The notes under the pieces are model-generated. The model was not told where the DNA came from, did no database searches, and worked only from the letters and a program-made list of their open reading frames with translations. From NCBI GenBank assembly GCA_030425385.1, contig JAUIAH010000001.1, positions 248,001-312,000 of the forward strand: a stretch of 64,000 bases of DNA, given 5' to 3'. Origin of the DNA: Verrucomicrobiia bacterium (lineage in GTDB: Bacteria; Verrucomicrobiota; Verrucomicrobiia; Verrucomicrobiales; DEV007). The first letter of the stretch is position 1. Each line of letters starts with the position of its first letter. Positions 19,557 to 26,949 of this stretch are shown piece by piece. The position numbers and the translations under genes were made by a program.

Positions 19557-20015
19557 ATGCCTCCCTCTTTCTCCAAGCGCTTCTTTCTTTCCATCGCCGC
19601 AACGACACTCGCCGTTGCTGGTTGCCAAACGAAACTCGCAGACCCCTCACTAGCACTCAGCGCCAAACACTTTCACGGCCCCGTGAAGAACCTGCTCGAG
19701 CATCGGTGCATCCATTGCCACCATGACAATCAGCCCAACGCCGGTCTCAATTTCCAAGACCGCCGCACCGTCTTTGATAAGGCAGGCAATGGCCCCTTCG
19801 TCGTCCCGGGCGATCCCGAGGCGAGCAAGGTGTGGAAAGCCGTGTCGCTACCGAAGCATCACGCGCGCTTCATGCCAGGCGATGGCTGGGACCTGAGCCA
19901 ACGGCATCTCCAAGGAGTACGCGAATGGATCGAGAAGGGCGCCTACTGGCCCGAAGGACGCCAGGGCAAGTTGCGAGTAAAGAACTACGAAGTCGAACTC
20001 GACGACTACCTTTAG
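19557..20015 (+). CDS. Planctomycete-type cytochrome c lipoprotein
   Basis: A 152-residue protein with a lipoprotein signal (AVAGC, lipidated Cys at 23) and one covalent haem motif CIHCH at 51-55. The sequence after it (NAGLNFQDRRTVF, VPGDPEASKVWKAV, MPGDGWDLSQRHLQGVREWIEKGAYWPEG) matches the short PSCyt1-like domain usually fused to large secreted enzymes in Planctomycetes and Verrucomicrobia. Here it stands alone. It could pass electrons in the periplasm; the partner is not known. It ends 10 bases from the convergent stress-protein gene. Confidence 0.88.
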   Translation: MPPSFSKRFFLSIAATTLAVAGCQTKLADPSLALSAKHFHGPVKNLLEHRCIHCHHDNQPNAGLNFQDRRTVFDKAGNGPFVVPGDPEASKVWKAVSLPKHHARFMPGDGWDLSQRHLQGVREWIEKGAYWPEGRQGKLRVKNYEVELDDYL

Positions 20016-20025
20016 CCTCTAGGCT

Positions 20026-20934
20026 CTAAATGGTGGGAATGTGGTAGTGAAAGTCTTTCGGCTTCACTGCTAGCGTCGAACAAGGGATCTTGTGGAAGAC
20101 GTGTTCCGCCGTCGTGCCCAAGAGGAGCCCGCGCCATCCTGTCCGCCCATGCGTGCCAAGGACGAGAAGGTAATTGGAGGCTTCCTTGAGGTGACTGACA
20201 ATGCCACGTCCCACACTCATGTGATCCACGACCGAGTAGATCACCTCGTTCACCCCAGCATCCTTGAGATACGGTTCGACAAAGCTTTCTAAATTCTCAC
20301 GCACCACCCGCGGATAGTCCGCAATGCCTTCAAAGCCCACGAGCATCACGCCACTCTCAGGGTCCTGAAAGGCTGAAGGAGGCGAGTAGACGTGGACGAA
20401 ATCCAACGCGGCTTGTTCCAATCGCGCAATGTGAATGGCATACTCGACCACATCCGCGCTCGTGTCCGAGTAGTCGATGGCGCAGACCACTTTCTCGAAG
20501 TTCTTGGGCTGCGATTCATCCACGACCAAGAGAGCGCACGGCGCTTTGCGGAGACATTTCGACGCTATTGCCCCCAGTTTGTTGGGATGATCATGCGTGC
20601 CCGCAGATCCTAACACTACCAAATCAATGTCGGTGTCATTGATGACGCGGATGAACTCGGCAAAGGGATGCCCGATGACCACTTCCGTTTCGATCTCTTG
20701 ATAGCCACCCGCGTGCTCCTTGATGAAATCAGCCAAGCGGCTTTCCGCTTCGTTGATCGTGCGATCTGCATCAATCACTACCTCTTCGCCGAAGCTTTCC
20801 AACACCCGCTTGTCGACCACATGCAACAGGTGCACCTTCGTCGAATCATAGGAAGCGAGCCTAACCGCTTCCGTAAGCGCTTGGCTGCAAGAATGTGAAA
20901 AGTCGATGCCGACCAGGATCCGTTGGAATTTCAT
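20026..20934 (-). CDS. Tandem-domain universal stress protein
   Basis: A 302-residue cytoplasmic protein made of two UspA domains (about 1-143 and 145-302). Each starts with the typical strand (RILVGIDFSHSC, KVVCAIDYSDTS). The second ends with LGTHGRTGWRGLLLGTTAEHV, a good match to the G-2x-G-9x-G-S/T ATP-binding motif; the first has the weaker GSAGTHDHPNKLGAIASKCL. Such pseudo-dimeric Usp proteins act in stress and low-energy survival. A second, single-domain Usp and the cbb3 oxidase operon lie just upstream on the same strand. Confidence 0.93.
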   Translation of the reverse strand: MKFQRILVGIDFSHSCSQALTEAVRLASYDSTKVHLLHVVDKRVLESFGEEVVIDADRTINEAESRLADFIKEHAGGYQEIETEVVIGHPFAEFIRVINDTDIDLVVLGSAGTHDHPNKLGAIASKCLRKAPCALLVVDESQPKNFEKVVCAIDYSDTSADVVEYAIHIARLEQAALDFVHVYSPPSAFQDPESGVMLVGFEGIADYPRVVRENLESFVEPYLKDAGVNEVIYSVVDHMSVGRGIVSHLKEASNYLLVLGTHGRTGWRGLLLGTTAEHVFHKIPCSTLAVKPKDFHYHIPTI

Positions 20935-21010
20935 AGAGACACAATGCGTTGGTTAAGGTGATGATACAGCGTCCGGTGGTGAAGGCTTTGCATGGGTTGC
21001 GGCAGAACGG

Positions 21011-21475
21011 TCACTTGTTGATGACAGGCTCCTCTTCTTGCACGGTGGGGACGACAATCACTGGAATCACCGATTTCCGGATGACCCGCTCCGCTGTGCT
21101 GCCGAGAAAGAGGCGATCGCGCAAGCGCTGGCTATGCGTGCCCATGACGATGGCATCGGCACCAATCTCCTCGGCATGGTCGAGCAGCCCTTGCATAGGT
21201 TTCTCGACCACCATCTTGCTCTCGACCGCGATTCCTTCCCGCGTGGCAGCGTCTTCCGCCAGTCGCTCCAATGCTCGTTCTTCTTCCAGAAACTGCGCAT
21301 TGCGCTGCTCAGGATCCTCCGGCAAATAGGCGACATAATCGATCGGCGTGATCTCTGGCGGAAACACGTGCACCAGGTGCAACACCCCGCCAAACGCTTT
21401 GACGACCTCCACGGCTTTCGCCAGCACGACATCATCCGCCTCGGTGAAATCAATGCCTACCAGGAAAGTCTTCAT
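21011..21475 (-). CDS. Single-domain universal stress protein
   Basis: A 154-residue UspA-family protein. It begins MKTFLVGIDFTEADD and ends with MGTHSQRLRDRLFLGSTAERVIRKS, keeping the final G-S-T of the nucleotide motif while the first glycines are replaced by Ser and Arg, so ATP binding is uncertain. I chose ATG 21475 over an upstream frame start at 21511, because the 12 extra residues do not fit the family. It lies 74 bases after ccoI and 76 before the tandem Usp gene. Confidence 0.9.
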   Translation of the reverse strand: MKTFLVGIDFTEADDVVLAKAVEVVKAFGGVLHLVHVFPPEITPIDYVAYLPEDPEQRNAQFLEEERALERLAEDAATREGIAVESKMVVEKPMQGLLDHAEEIGADAIVMGTHSQRLRDRLFLGSTAERVIRKSVIPVIVVPTVQEEEPVINK

Positions 21476-21549
21476 GAGAGAAAGATAGGCTACACCATCG
21501 CCATGCCGCATGGCAACCCTTGCGTATCATGCGCACATCTTGCTATCTG

Positions 21550-23895
21550 CTAGGCCGTGCCCGCGCCTCGAAAACCCAGAGCGACAATCCCTGTCGTCAT
21601 CACAGAGCTGATCGGCATCAGAAAGGCGGCCAAGAGCGGGTTCATATGCCCAGTCAGACAAATAGCAATGGCCACGACATTGTAGATCACGGCGAAAGTG
21701 AAGACCTGCCGGATGACCGAAGACCGCGTGTGCGCCAATCGAATCAGCGGGGTGAGGAAGGCCAATCCGCGCGTGACGAAGTAGGCATCCGCTTTCTCTC
21801 CTAACAAATTGCGATCGAAGGCCGGCGTCAAGGTTGCGAACGCCCGATCGAAGGCCAGGCTATCATTCACCCCATCACCCACATAGAGCGTGTCTTGGTT
21901 ATCGAGCTCAGCCACCCGCTCAGCCTTCTCATCTGGGGTCATCCGAGCTTGCCATTGATCATCCTCCAGCCCTAACGCTCTTGCTAATGGGCCAACCTTT
22001 CCTTCCCGGTCCCCACTAAGAATGTGACTCACCAAGCCACGTCTTCGCATCCCTTCGATCTCCTCAGCAGCTCCTTCCCGTAGCGTGTCGCGGAAGCGCA
22101 AGCGCGCCTTGACCACCTCATTACAGGTGAATTCCACATCCGCTTGCAGGCCTTCTCGTGGACGTGATAGCGCCCACCGCCGCCCTTCTGGATCCACCCA
22201 CCGAAGGCCCACTCCGGGAAGTTCCTCGATGGATGACGTCCCCGCTGGGCGAATGCTGGCTGCCGCTAAAGATGCGGTGAGACTGCGACTCACAGGATGA
22301 CTGCTACTTCCTGCAAGTGTCGCCAGTGCCTGCCGGGCATCCGCGTCCAGATCCTCCAGTGCCTCAGGATTGACCAGGGTAGGTGTTTCCATCGTCAACG
22401 TACCTGTCTTATCAAACAGCAATTTCCGTACGCGCCGCAGGCGTGGCCAGAAAGTGAGCTGCTGCACGAACACCCCCAATCGACGCGCGGCCGACGCGGC
22501 AAATTCATCCGCTAACGGAATCGCCACCCCGAGTGCGCAGGGACACGAGATGACAAAGATCGATAGCGTGACTTGCAACCCAGTGATGGCGTCGCCACTC
22601 GAAAGCCACCAAGCCATGCCGCCGAGGAGGCCCACCGCGAGGACCACCCACAGATAGGCTTTGAGAATCTGTTGGAGCAACGGGTGCTCCTTGCGTGACG
22701 CTTCATTCTTCACCAGCCGCTGCAGCAATGACTCTGCCCAGGTTTCGCGCGCCTCTAACCGCAACGGCGTTTGCCCGCGGTAGATCGCTCCAGAAGCGGC
22801 CACCCCACCACGCTTCTCTTCACGCGTGTCGGATTCCCCCTGGATCCATTCCATGCCTAACAACGCCGCTTCCGACTCGATCCGGCTGGCCACCGGCACG
22901 ATCTGGTTCGGCTCAATTTCATAACATTGCCCTTGTTGCAACTCGGCGAGGGCGACCGGCTCGCCATCCACACGCACCATGGAGGGGACCGCATCCTGTT
23001 CCGTCAGATGCCGCTGATTGCGTCGCATGGCCACCTCTTGCACCCATCGACCGCCTAACATGAGGAAAACAAAGATCGCGACGAAGTCGAAATACAACAT
23101 GGCTTCCGCACCCGCCAACCATCCGATGAGCGAACCCACATAGGCCAAGCTCACGCCGAGAGCAATGGGCACGTCCACATGAAGGACGCCGTGTTGGAGC
23201 GCCTGCCACGCGCGTCTGATGAAATAACTTCCACCCACCGCCATGGCGAGCGTGGCTGACAACGCTGTGATCATTTGGAACAATCCCGCGAACATGAAGT
23301 CCGCTGGCATTCCCAAATAGCTCGGCAAGGTGAACGCCATGCCATTCATGGCAAATGCCGCACACAGCCCCACCCGACCGATCAAGGGATCGCGTGCTTC
23401 TCCTCTCGCCGACTTCGATGGGCACAGCCGATACCCAAATTGCTGCAACGTCTCCGCAAAAGTGACAGGATCGAAGGAACCCGGCTCCCAGTCCATCTCT
23501 AACTGTCCCTGCACGGGATCGGTGAGGACCTGGAGAGCCCCCGATTGCTGCGCGAAGAGGCGCTCGATCAGCCAGATACAACCCGCACACGTGGCGCCCT
23601 CCAAGCCCAAGACGAGTCTCGCGGATTTCCCATGCGCGTCTCCCTCCGCTTGAGTCACGCGTTCACGTAACCATCCATAGTCACGCTGCTCGAAGGCCAA
23701 ACCCTGCACCGGCGGAGTCGTTTCCTTTCCCTTGAGGTCATAGAAGCGATCCAGGCCCTCATTGGTGATCATGTCATGCACATAGGCACATCCCGCACAA
23801 CAGAAACGGTCTGACTGAGGATTCGCAGGAACAAATGCCGTCCCGCAGTGCACACAGGACTGCTTTTGACGCACTTTGTTAGGACTCAGTGACAT
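21550..23895 (-). CDS. ccoI: Copper-transporting P-type ATPase, CcoI/FixI type
   Basis: A 781-residue P1B ATPase that exports copper for assembly of the cbb3 oxidase. It has an N-terminal cysteine-rich metal domain (C14, C17, C32, C33, C36), an HMA domain with GATCAGC (C103, C106), membrane helices, the CPC motif in ISCPCALG (about 453), the phosphorylated aspartate in DKTGTLT (about 495), an HP motif in SSSHPVSRSL and GDGVNDS (about 672). ATG 23895 overlaps the upstream gene by 10 bases; a longer frame to 24162 is an artefact inside that gene. Last gene of the cco operon. Confidence 0.95.
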   Translation of the reverse strand: MSLSPNKVRQKQSCVHCGTAFVPANPQSDRFCCAGCAYVHDMITNEGLDRFYDLKGKETTPPVQGLAFEQRDYGWLRERVTQAEGDAHGKSARLVLGLEGATCAGCIWLIERLFAQQSGALQVLTDPVQGQLEMDWEPGSFDPVTFAETLQQFGYRLCPSKSARGEARDPLIGRVGLCAAFAMNGMAFTLPSYLGMPADFMFAGLFQMITALSATLAMAVGGSYFIRRAWQALQHGVLHVDVPIALGVSLAYVGSLIGWLAGAEAMLYFDFVAIFVFLMLGGRWVQEVAMRRNQRHLTEQDAVPSMVRVDGEPVALAELQQGQCYEIEPNQIVPVASRIESEAALLGMEWIQGESDTREEKRGGVAASGAIYRGQTPLRLEARETWAESLLQRLVKNEASRKEHPLLQQILKAYLWVVLAVGLLGGMAWWLSSGDAITGLQVTLSIFVISCPCALGVAIPLADEFAASAARRLGVFVQQLTFWPRLRRVRKLLFDKTGTLTMETPTLVNPEALEDLDADARQALATLAGSSSHPVSRSLTASLAAASIRPAGTSSIEELPGVGLRWVDPEGRRWALSRPREGLQADVEFTCNEVVKARLRFRDTLREGAAEEIEGMRRRGLVSHILSGDREGKVGPLARALGLEDDQWQARMTPDEKAERVAELDNQDTLYVGDGVNDSLAFDRAFATLTPAFDRNLLGEKADAYFVTRGLAFLTPLIRLAHTRSSVIRQVFTFAVIYNVVAIAICLTGHMNPLLAAFLMPISSVMTTGIVALGFRGAGTA

Positions 23896-24584
23896 AGCGG
23901 ACAAGATGTAGCCGCAGCCTCTGTGAATGGCAGCGTTCCCTGCAACCGCCAAGCGATGACCGCTGCACTGACCAACGCCACCCCGCCGCGCAAACGATTC
24001 AACGTGGATGGCTGCAGGCGCTGCCGCCAATGCGCCAGGGGCATGTGCGAGAGCCAAAGAAGTGGAATTGTTCCCAAGGCAAACGCCATCGTAAACTCCA
24101 TCCCCGCCACCGCCGATCCCGTGACGGCGGCCAAGCCCACCATGAGATAGAGTGGTCCACAAGGCAGCAATGGCGTGAGCAATCCTAACATCGCCCCAGA
24201 TACCACAGGAGGACGTTGCGCCAACTTCAGCTTAGAGCGGAACAGCCATTTGGTGAGGAACTGAGGACGCGGCAATTTCCGATCGAACCCCAATCCGATC
24301 ACCACCAATGCGATCACGAGGAACCAAGGCAAGAGAACGAGCGGCGATTCTAACATCGATTGCAAGGGACCCCTCCCTAGAAATCCTGCGATGGCCCCCA
24401 AGGCACCATAAGCCAATAGACGCGTCGTATGATAGGCTCCAAAGGCCCACTGCGGTGACATCGCCGAGGGCCGTCCTCCCAACAGACAACCGAGTGGACC
24501 ACACATGCCAACGCAGTGCACACTCGTGAGGAGACCGACCACGAAAGCACCAGCAGTCGTATTGACGGTCATGTCCGCGTTCAT
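23886..24584 (-). CDS. TauE/SafE (UreH-like) family membrane protein of the cbb3 operon
   Basis: A 232-residue membrane protein with about six helices. The opening GLLTSVHCVGMCGPLGCLL, with its paired HC and MCG motifs, is characteristic of the SafE/UreH_2-type domain often encoded beside ccoGHIS genes. Later segments include LLTPLLPCGPLYLMVGLAA. It is thought to help copper or cytochrome oxidase maturation; the exact role is not settled. Its ATG overlaps the stop of the 48-residue gene (ATGA), and its end overlaps ccoI, so the three are tightly coupled. Confidence 0.85.
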   Translation of the reverse strand: MNADMTVNTTAGAFVVGLLTSVHCVGMCGPLGCLLGGRPSAMSPQWAFGAYHTTRLLAYGALGAIAGFLGRGPLQSMLESPLVLLPWFLVIALVVIGLGFDRKLPRPQFLTKWLFRSKLKLAQRPPVVSGAMLGLLTPLLPCGPLYLMVGLAAVTGSAVAGMEFTMAFALGTIPLLWLSHMPLAHWRQRLQPSTLNRLRGGVALVSAAVIAWRLQGTLPFTEAAATSCPLCH

Positions 24585-24727
24585 GGTGTCCCCTTTGGTG
24601 AGGTCAACTCAATGGTCTCAGGAGTATTCTGCACGGCAATGGTGATCAGGAAGGACCACCCCGTGATGAGCACAAGGAAAGCTACCACTATCCAGATCCA
24701 CGGGCGTTCTCGAAGAAATCGTTTCAT
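24581..24727 (-). CDS. 48-residue single-helix protein, CcoH/FixH-position
   Basis: A small gene. ATG 24727 shares its A with the ccoG stop (TGATG) and its TGA overlaps the next ATG by 4 bases, so it is locked into the operon on both sides. I read every codon: there is no internal stop. The peptide starts MKRFLRERPWIWIV, has one membrane helix at about 10-31, and a short polar tail (NTPETIELTSPKG). It occupies the place of ccoH/fixH between ccoG and ccoI, but normal CcoH is roughly three times longer with a periplasmic domain. It may be a minimal CcoH or an unrelated assembly peptide. Confidence 0.8.
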   Translation of the reverse strand: MKRFLRERPWIWIVVAFLVLITGWSFLITIAVQNTPETIELTSPKGTP

Positions 24728-26151
24728 CAGGGTGTCGGGGTGAGTTTAGGAGCTTGCAGCGATTCTGGCGAAGGGCCTAACAGACGCAGCGGGAGCACCA
24801 CTTCCGAGGCTCCAGGTTCGGCTTGCACACGGAGATTGACCGTGATCGGACCTTGATAGGTCTCTTTCGGGATCACCACAATGATCGGATGCTTCGACGA
24901 CGATTGACCTTTCACCACAATAGGCTGACTCAACCCACCCGTCTGCAGGTCCGAAGGCGCGTCCACTAGTTGCGCTTGGAAGGTCGTATCGTCATTGCGC
25001 TTCGTCGTCAGCGCCATGGTGAATTGATTGCGAACGCCCGCCTCATCCACATAGAATGTAGAGCCGCGCATGCGAAGGACGGACACGTTCACATCTTGCA
25101 CGCGCGAAAGGGAGAAGGTGACGGCCACTGCGCCAATGACCATGAGGAGCGAATAGATGATCGTCCGCGGACGGATGAATTTGGTGGGATTTCCCCCCAA
25201 GCCATTCATGGAATCATACCGGACCAACCCTTTCGGACGATCCAACTTTTCCATGATCTCATTGCACGCATCCACGCATGCCGCACAGCCGATACACTCC
25301 ATTTGCAAACCATTTCGGATATCGATTCCTGTGGGACACACCTTCACACAGCGCTGGCAATCAATACAATCTCCATTGGACGGATCCTTCGCTTTCCCCC
25401 GAGGCTCTCCGCGTTTCTCGTCATACCCGATCACCACTGTGTTATCATCCGTGAGCGCTGATTGAATCCTCCCATAGGGACAAAGAATGATGCAAAACTG
25501 CTCCCGAAACCACGAGAAGCAGAAATACAACGCCACTGTCAGAAAGGCCACCACCCCAAACGCTTGCACATGCTCCAATGGCGACGTCCGCATATAGGAA
25601 TAGAGACGCGGCAACGAGATGAAATAAGCGAGGAAGATATGGGCAATCGTCGTCGCGCAGAGAAAGAAGAGCGCGTGCTTGAGCACGCGCTTCCGAATCT
25701 TCGTCCCATTCCAAGGCGCCTTCTCCAACGCCCGTCGTTGAGGCGCATCACCATCAATGAACCGCTCAATTCGACGGAACACATGCTCCAGAAAGACCGT
25801 GTACGGACACGCCCACCCACACCACAACCGCCCAAAGAGCGAGGTGAGATAGAAGAGCAGAAAGCCCAGCCCGCTCACAGCGAAGAATCCCAACCAAAGA
25901 TCCTGCGCCAGAAAGGTCATTCCAAAGAGATGGAATCGCCGATTGGCAAGATCCAGGAAGACCGCGGGATGCCCATTGATCGGAATCCACGGGAGGATCA
26001 CATAGATCAATAGCAACGCCAGGCCAAACCACCGCCGATAGCGGGTAAAGAAACCTCGCACATCAGCCGGATGAAGGATGTAATGGGATCCATCACGATT
26101 GATCGTCGTGACCGACGTCAAATTGGGTTTTTTATCAGCGGTGCGAGGCAT
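24727..26151 (-). CDS. ccoG: Cytochrome c oxidase accessory protein CcoG (FixG/RdxA)
   Basis: A 474-residue polyferredoxin-like membrane protein needed for cbb3 assembly, thought to reduce copper during insertion. Five or so helices lie in residues 30-250. Two 4Fe-4S motifs follow near 260-300: CIDCQRCVKVCPTG and CIGCAACVDACN. The C-terminal third is an exported Ig-like FixG domain (FSLSRVQDVNVSVLRMRG, IVVIPKETYQGPITVN). It starts at ATG 26151, 16 bases after ccoP. Confidence 0.95.
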   Translation of the reverse strand: MPRTADKKPNLTSVTTINRDGSHYILHPADVRGFFTRYRRWFGLALLLIYVILPWIPINGHPAVFLDLANRRFHLFGMTFLAQDLWLGFFAVSGLGFLLFYLTSLFGRLWCGWACPYTVFLEHVFRRIERFIDGDAPQRRALEKAPWNGTKIRKRVLKHALFFLCATTIAHIFLAYFISLPRLYSYMRTSPLEHVQAFGVVAFLTVALYFCFSWFREQFCIILCPYGRIQSALTDDNTVVIGYDEKRGEPRGKAKDPSNGDCIDCQRCVKVCPTGIDIRNGLQMECIGCAACVDACNEIMEKLDRPKGLVRYDSMNGLGGNPTKFIRPRTIIYSLLMVIGAVAVTFSLSRVQDVNVSVLRMRGSTFYVDEAGVRNQFTMALTTKRNDDTTFQAQLVDAPSDLQTGGLSQPIVVKGQSSSKHPIIVVIPKETYQGPITVNLRVQAEPGASEVVLPLRLLGPSPESLQAPKLTPTP

Positions 26152-26167
26152 GGCTTAGAGGGGATAA

Positions 26168-26749
26168 CTATTGAGGTTTGGTATGGTGGCTCATAATATA
26201 GGCCACCACCTCGGCCACTTTCTTTGGACCAAGGAGCGGCTCCCAAGCAACCATCCCCTTTGTCGCGTCCGGTGAACCATTCTTGACGATCTGAAACACG
26301 TCCATGGGGTTACCGCCATATTTCCAGGTCTCATCATTCAAGGGCTCCCCTGGCAGTTTCACCCCATTCAAGGTCGCTGAGAGATCCGTGCCGTGACAAG
26401 CGACACAGGAACTTTGGAAAGTGGCTTCACCTGCAGAGACAATCTGCGTGTTCTGACTCATTTCCCACAGCGTGTCGTTGTCCAACGAGGTCATCAATTT
26501 CTCCAACTCGGTTGCCTTACGAGTATCGATTTCAGCAATGGCAGCTTCCAATCGCTCCGAATCTTCCGGAAAGAAATTGAATTGGTAATAAAGCACCCAG
26601 TAGACGACGAAGAGCACGATGAAGATATACCAAGATGCCAACCACCAGTTCGGCAGCTTCTGGTCGTATTCCTGAATCCCGTCGTAGACATGGTCCCGAA
26701 GGACAGGACCGCCTTCGACACTCTTGTTAGATTGATCGTTATCTGGCAT
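26168..26749 (-). CDS. ccoP: cbb3 oxidase subunit III CcoP, short monohaem form
   Basis: A 193-residue membrane-anchored cytochrome c. The N-terminal phrase DGIQEYDQKLPNWWLASWY followed by a membrane helix is typical of CcoP. Only one haem motif, CVACH (about 115-119), is present, whereas classical CcoP is about 300 residues with two. The axial methionine may be in KGMVAWEP. ATG 26749 fits the family and overlaps the ccoQ end by 11 bases; an upstream frame start at 26782 adds non-family sequence. The lost haem domain could alter electron entry from the donor cytochrome. Confidence 0.9.
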   Translation of the reverse strand: MPDNDQSNKSVEGGPVLRDHVYDGIQEYDQKLPNWWLASWYIFIVLFVVYWVLYYQFNFFPEDSERLEAAIAEIDTRKATELEKLMTSLDNDTLWEMSQNTQIVSAGEATFQSSCVACHGTDLSATLNGVKLPGEPLNDETWKYGGNPMDVFQIVKNGSPDATKGMVAWEPLLGPKKVAEVVAYIMSHHTKPQ

Positions 26750-26927
26750 GTTCGTTCTGGTTGGTGGTTGTGGACTCCTCAAGAGGTAGCTTCGAGAGAT
26801 GATCAGCGCGTTCGCGACGCATGAGCAGCGCCCGCACCAAGAGGACGAGGAAGACGATGAACGTCAGCACGAACGCTATGATCGGGACGACCGACGTCCA
26901 TTCATCGTATATGAGGCGTTTAAACAT
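26739..26927 (-). CDS. ccoQ: cbb3 oxidase subunit CcoQ
   Basis: A 62-residue protein with a single membrane helix at about 13-36 and a polar, charged tail. MFKRLIYDEW, the size and the place between ccoNO and ccoP fit CcoQ, the small stabilising subunit. It ends 11 bases inside ccoP. Confidence 0.85.
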   Translation of the reverse strand: MFKRLIYDEWTSVVPIIAFVLTFIVFLVLLVRALLMRRERADHLSKLPLEESTTTNQNEHAR

Positions 26928-26949
26928 GAGTTAATCTCCTTTCGGTAAG

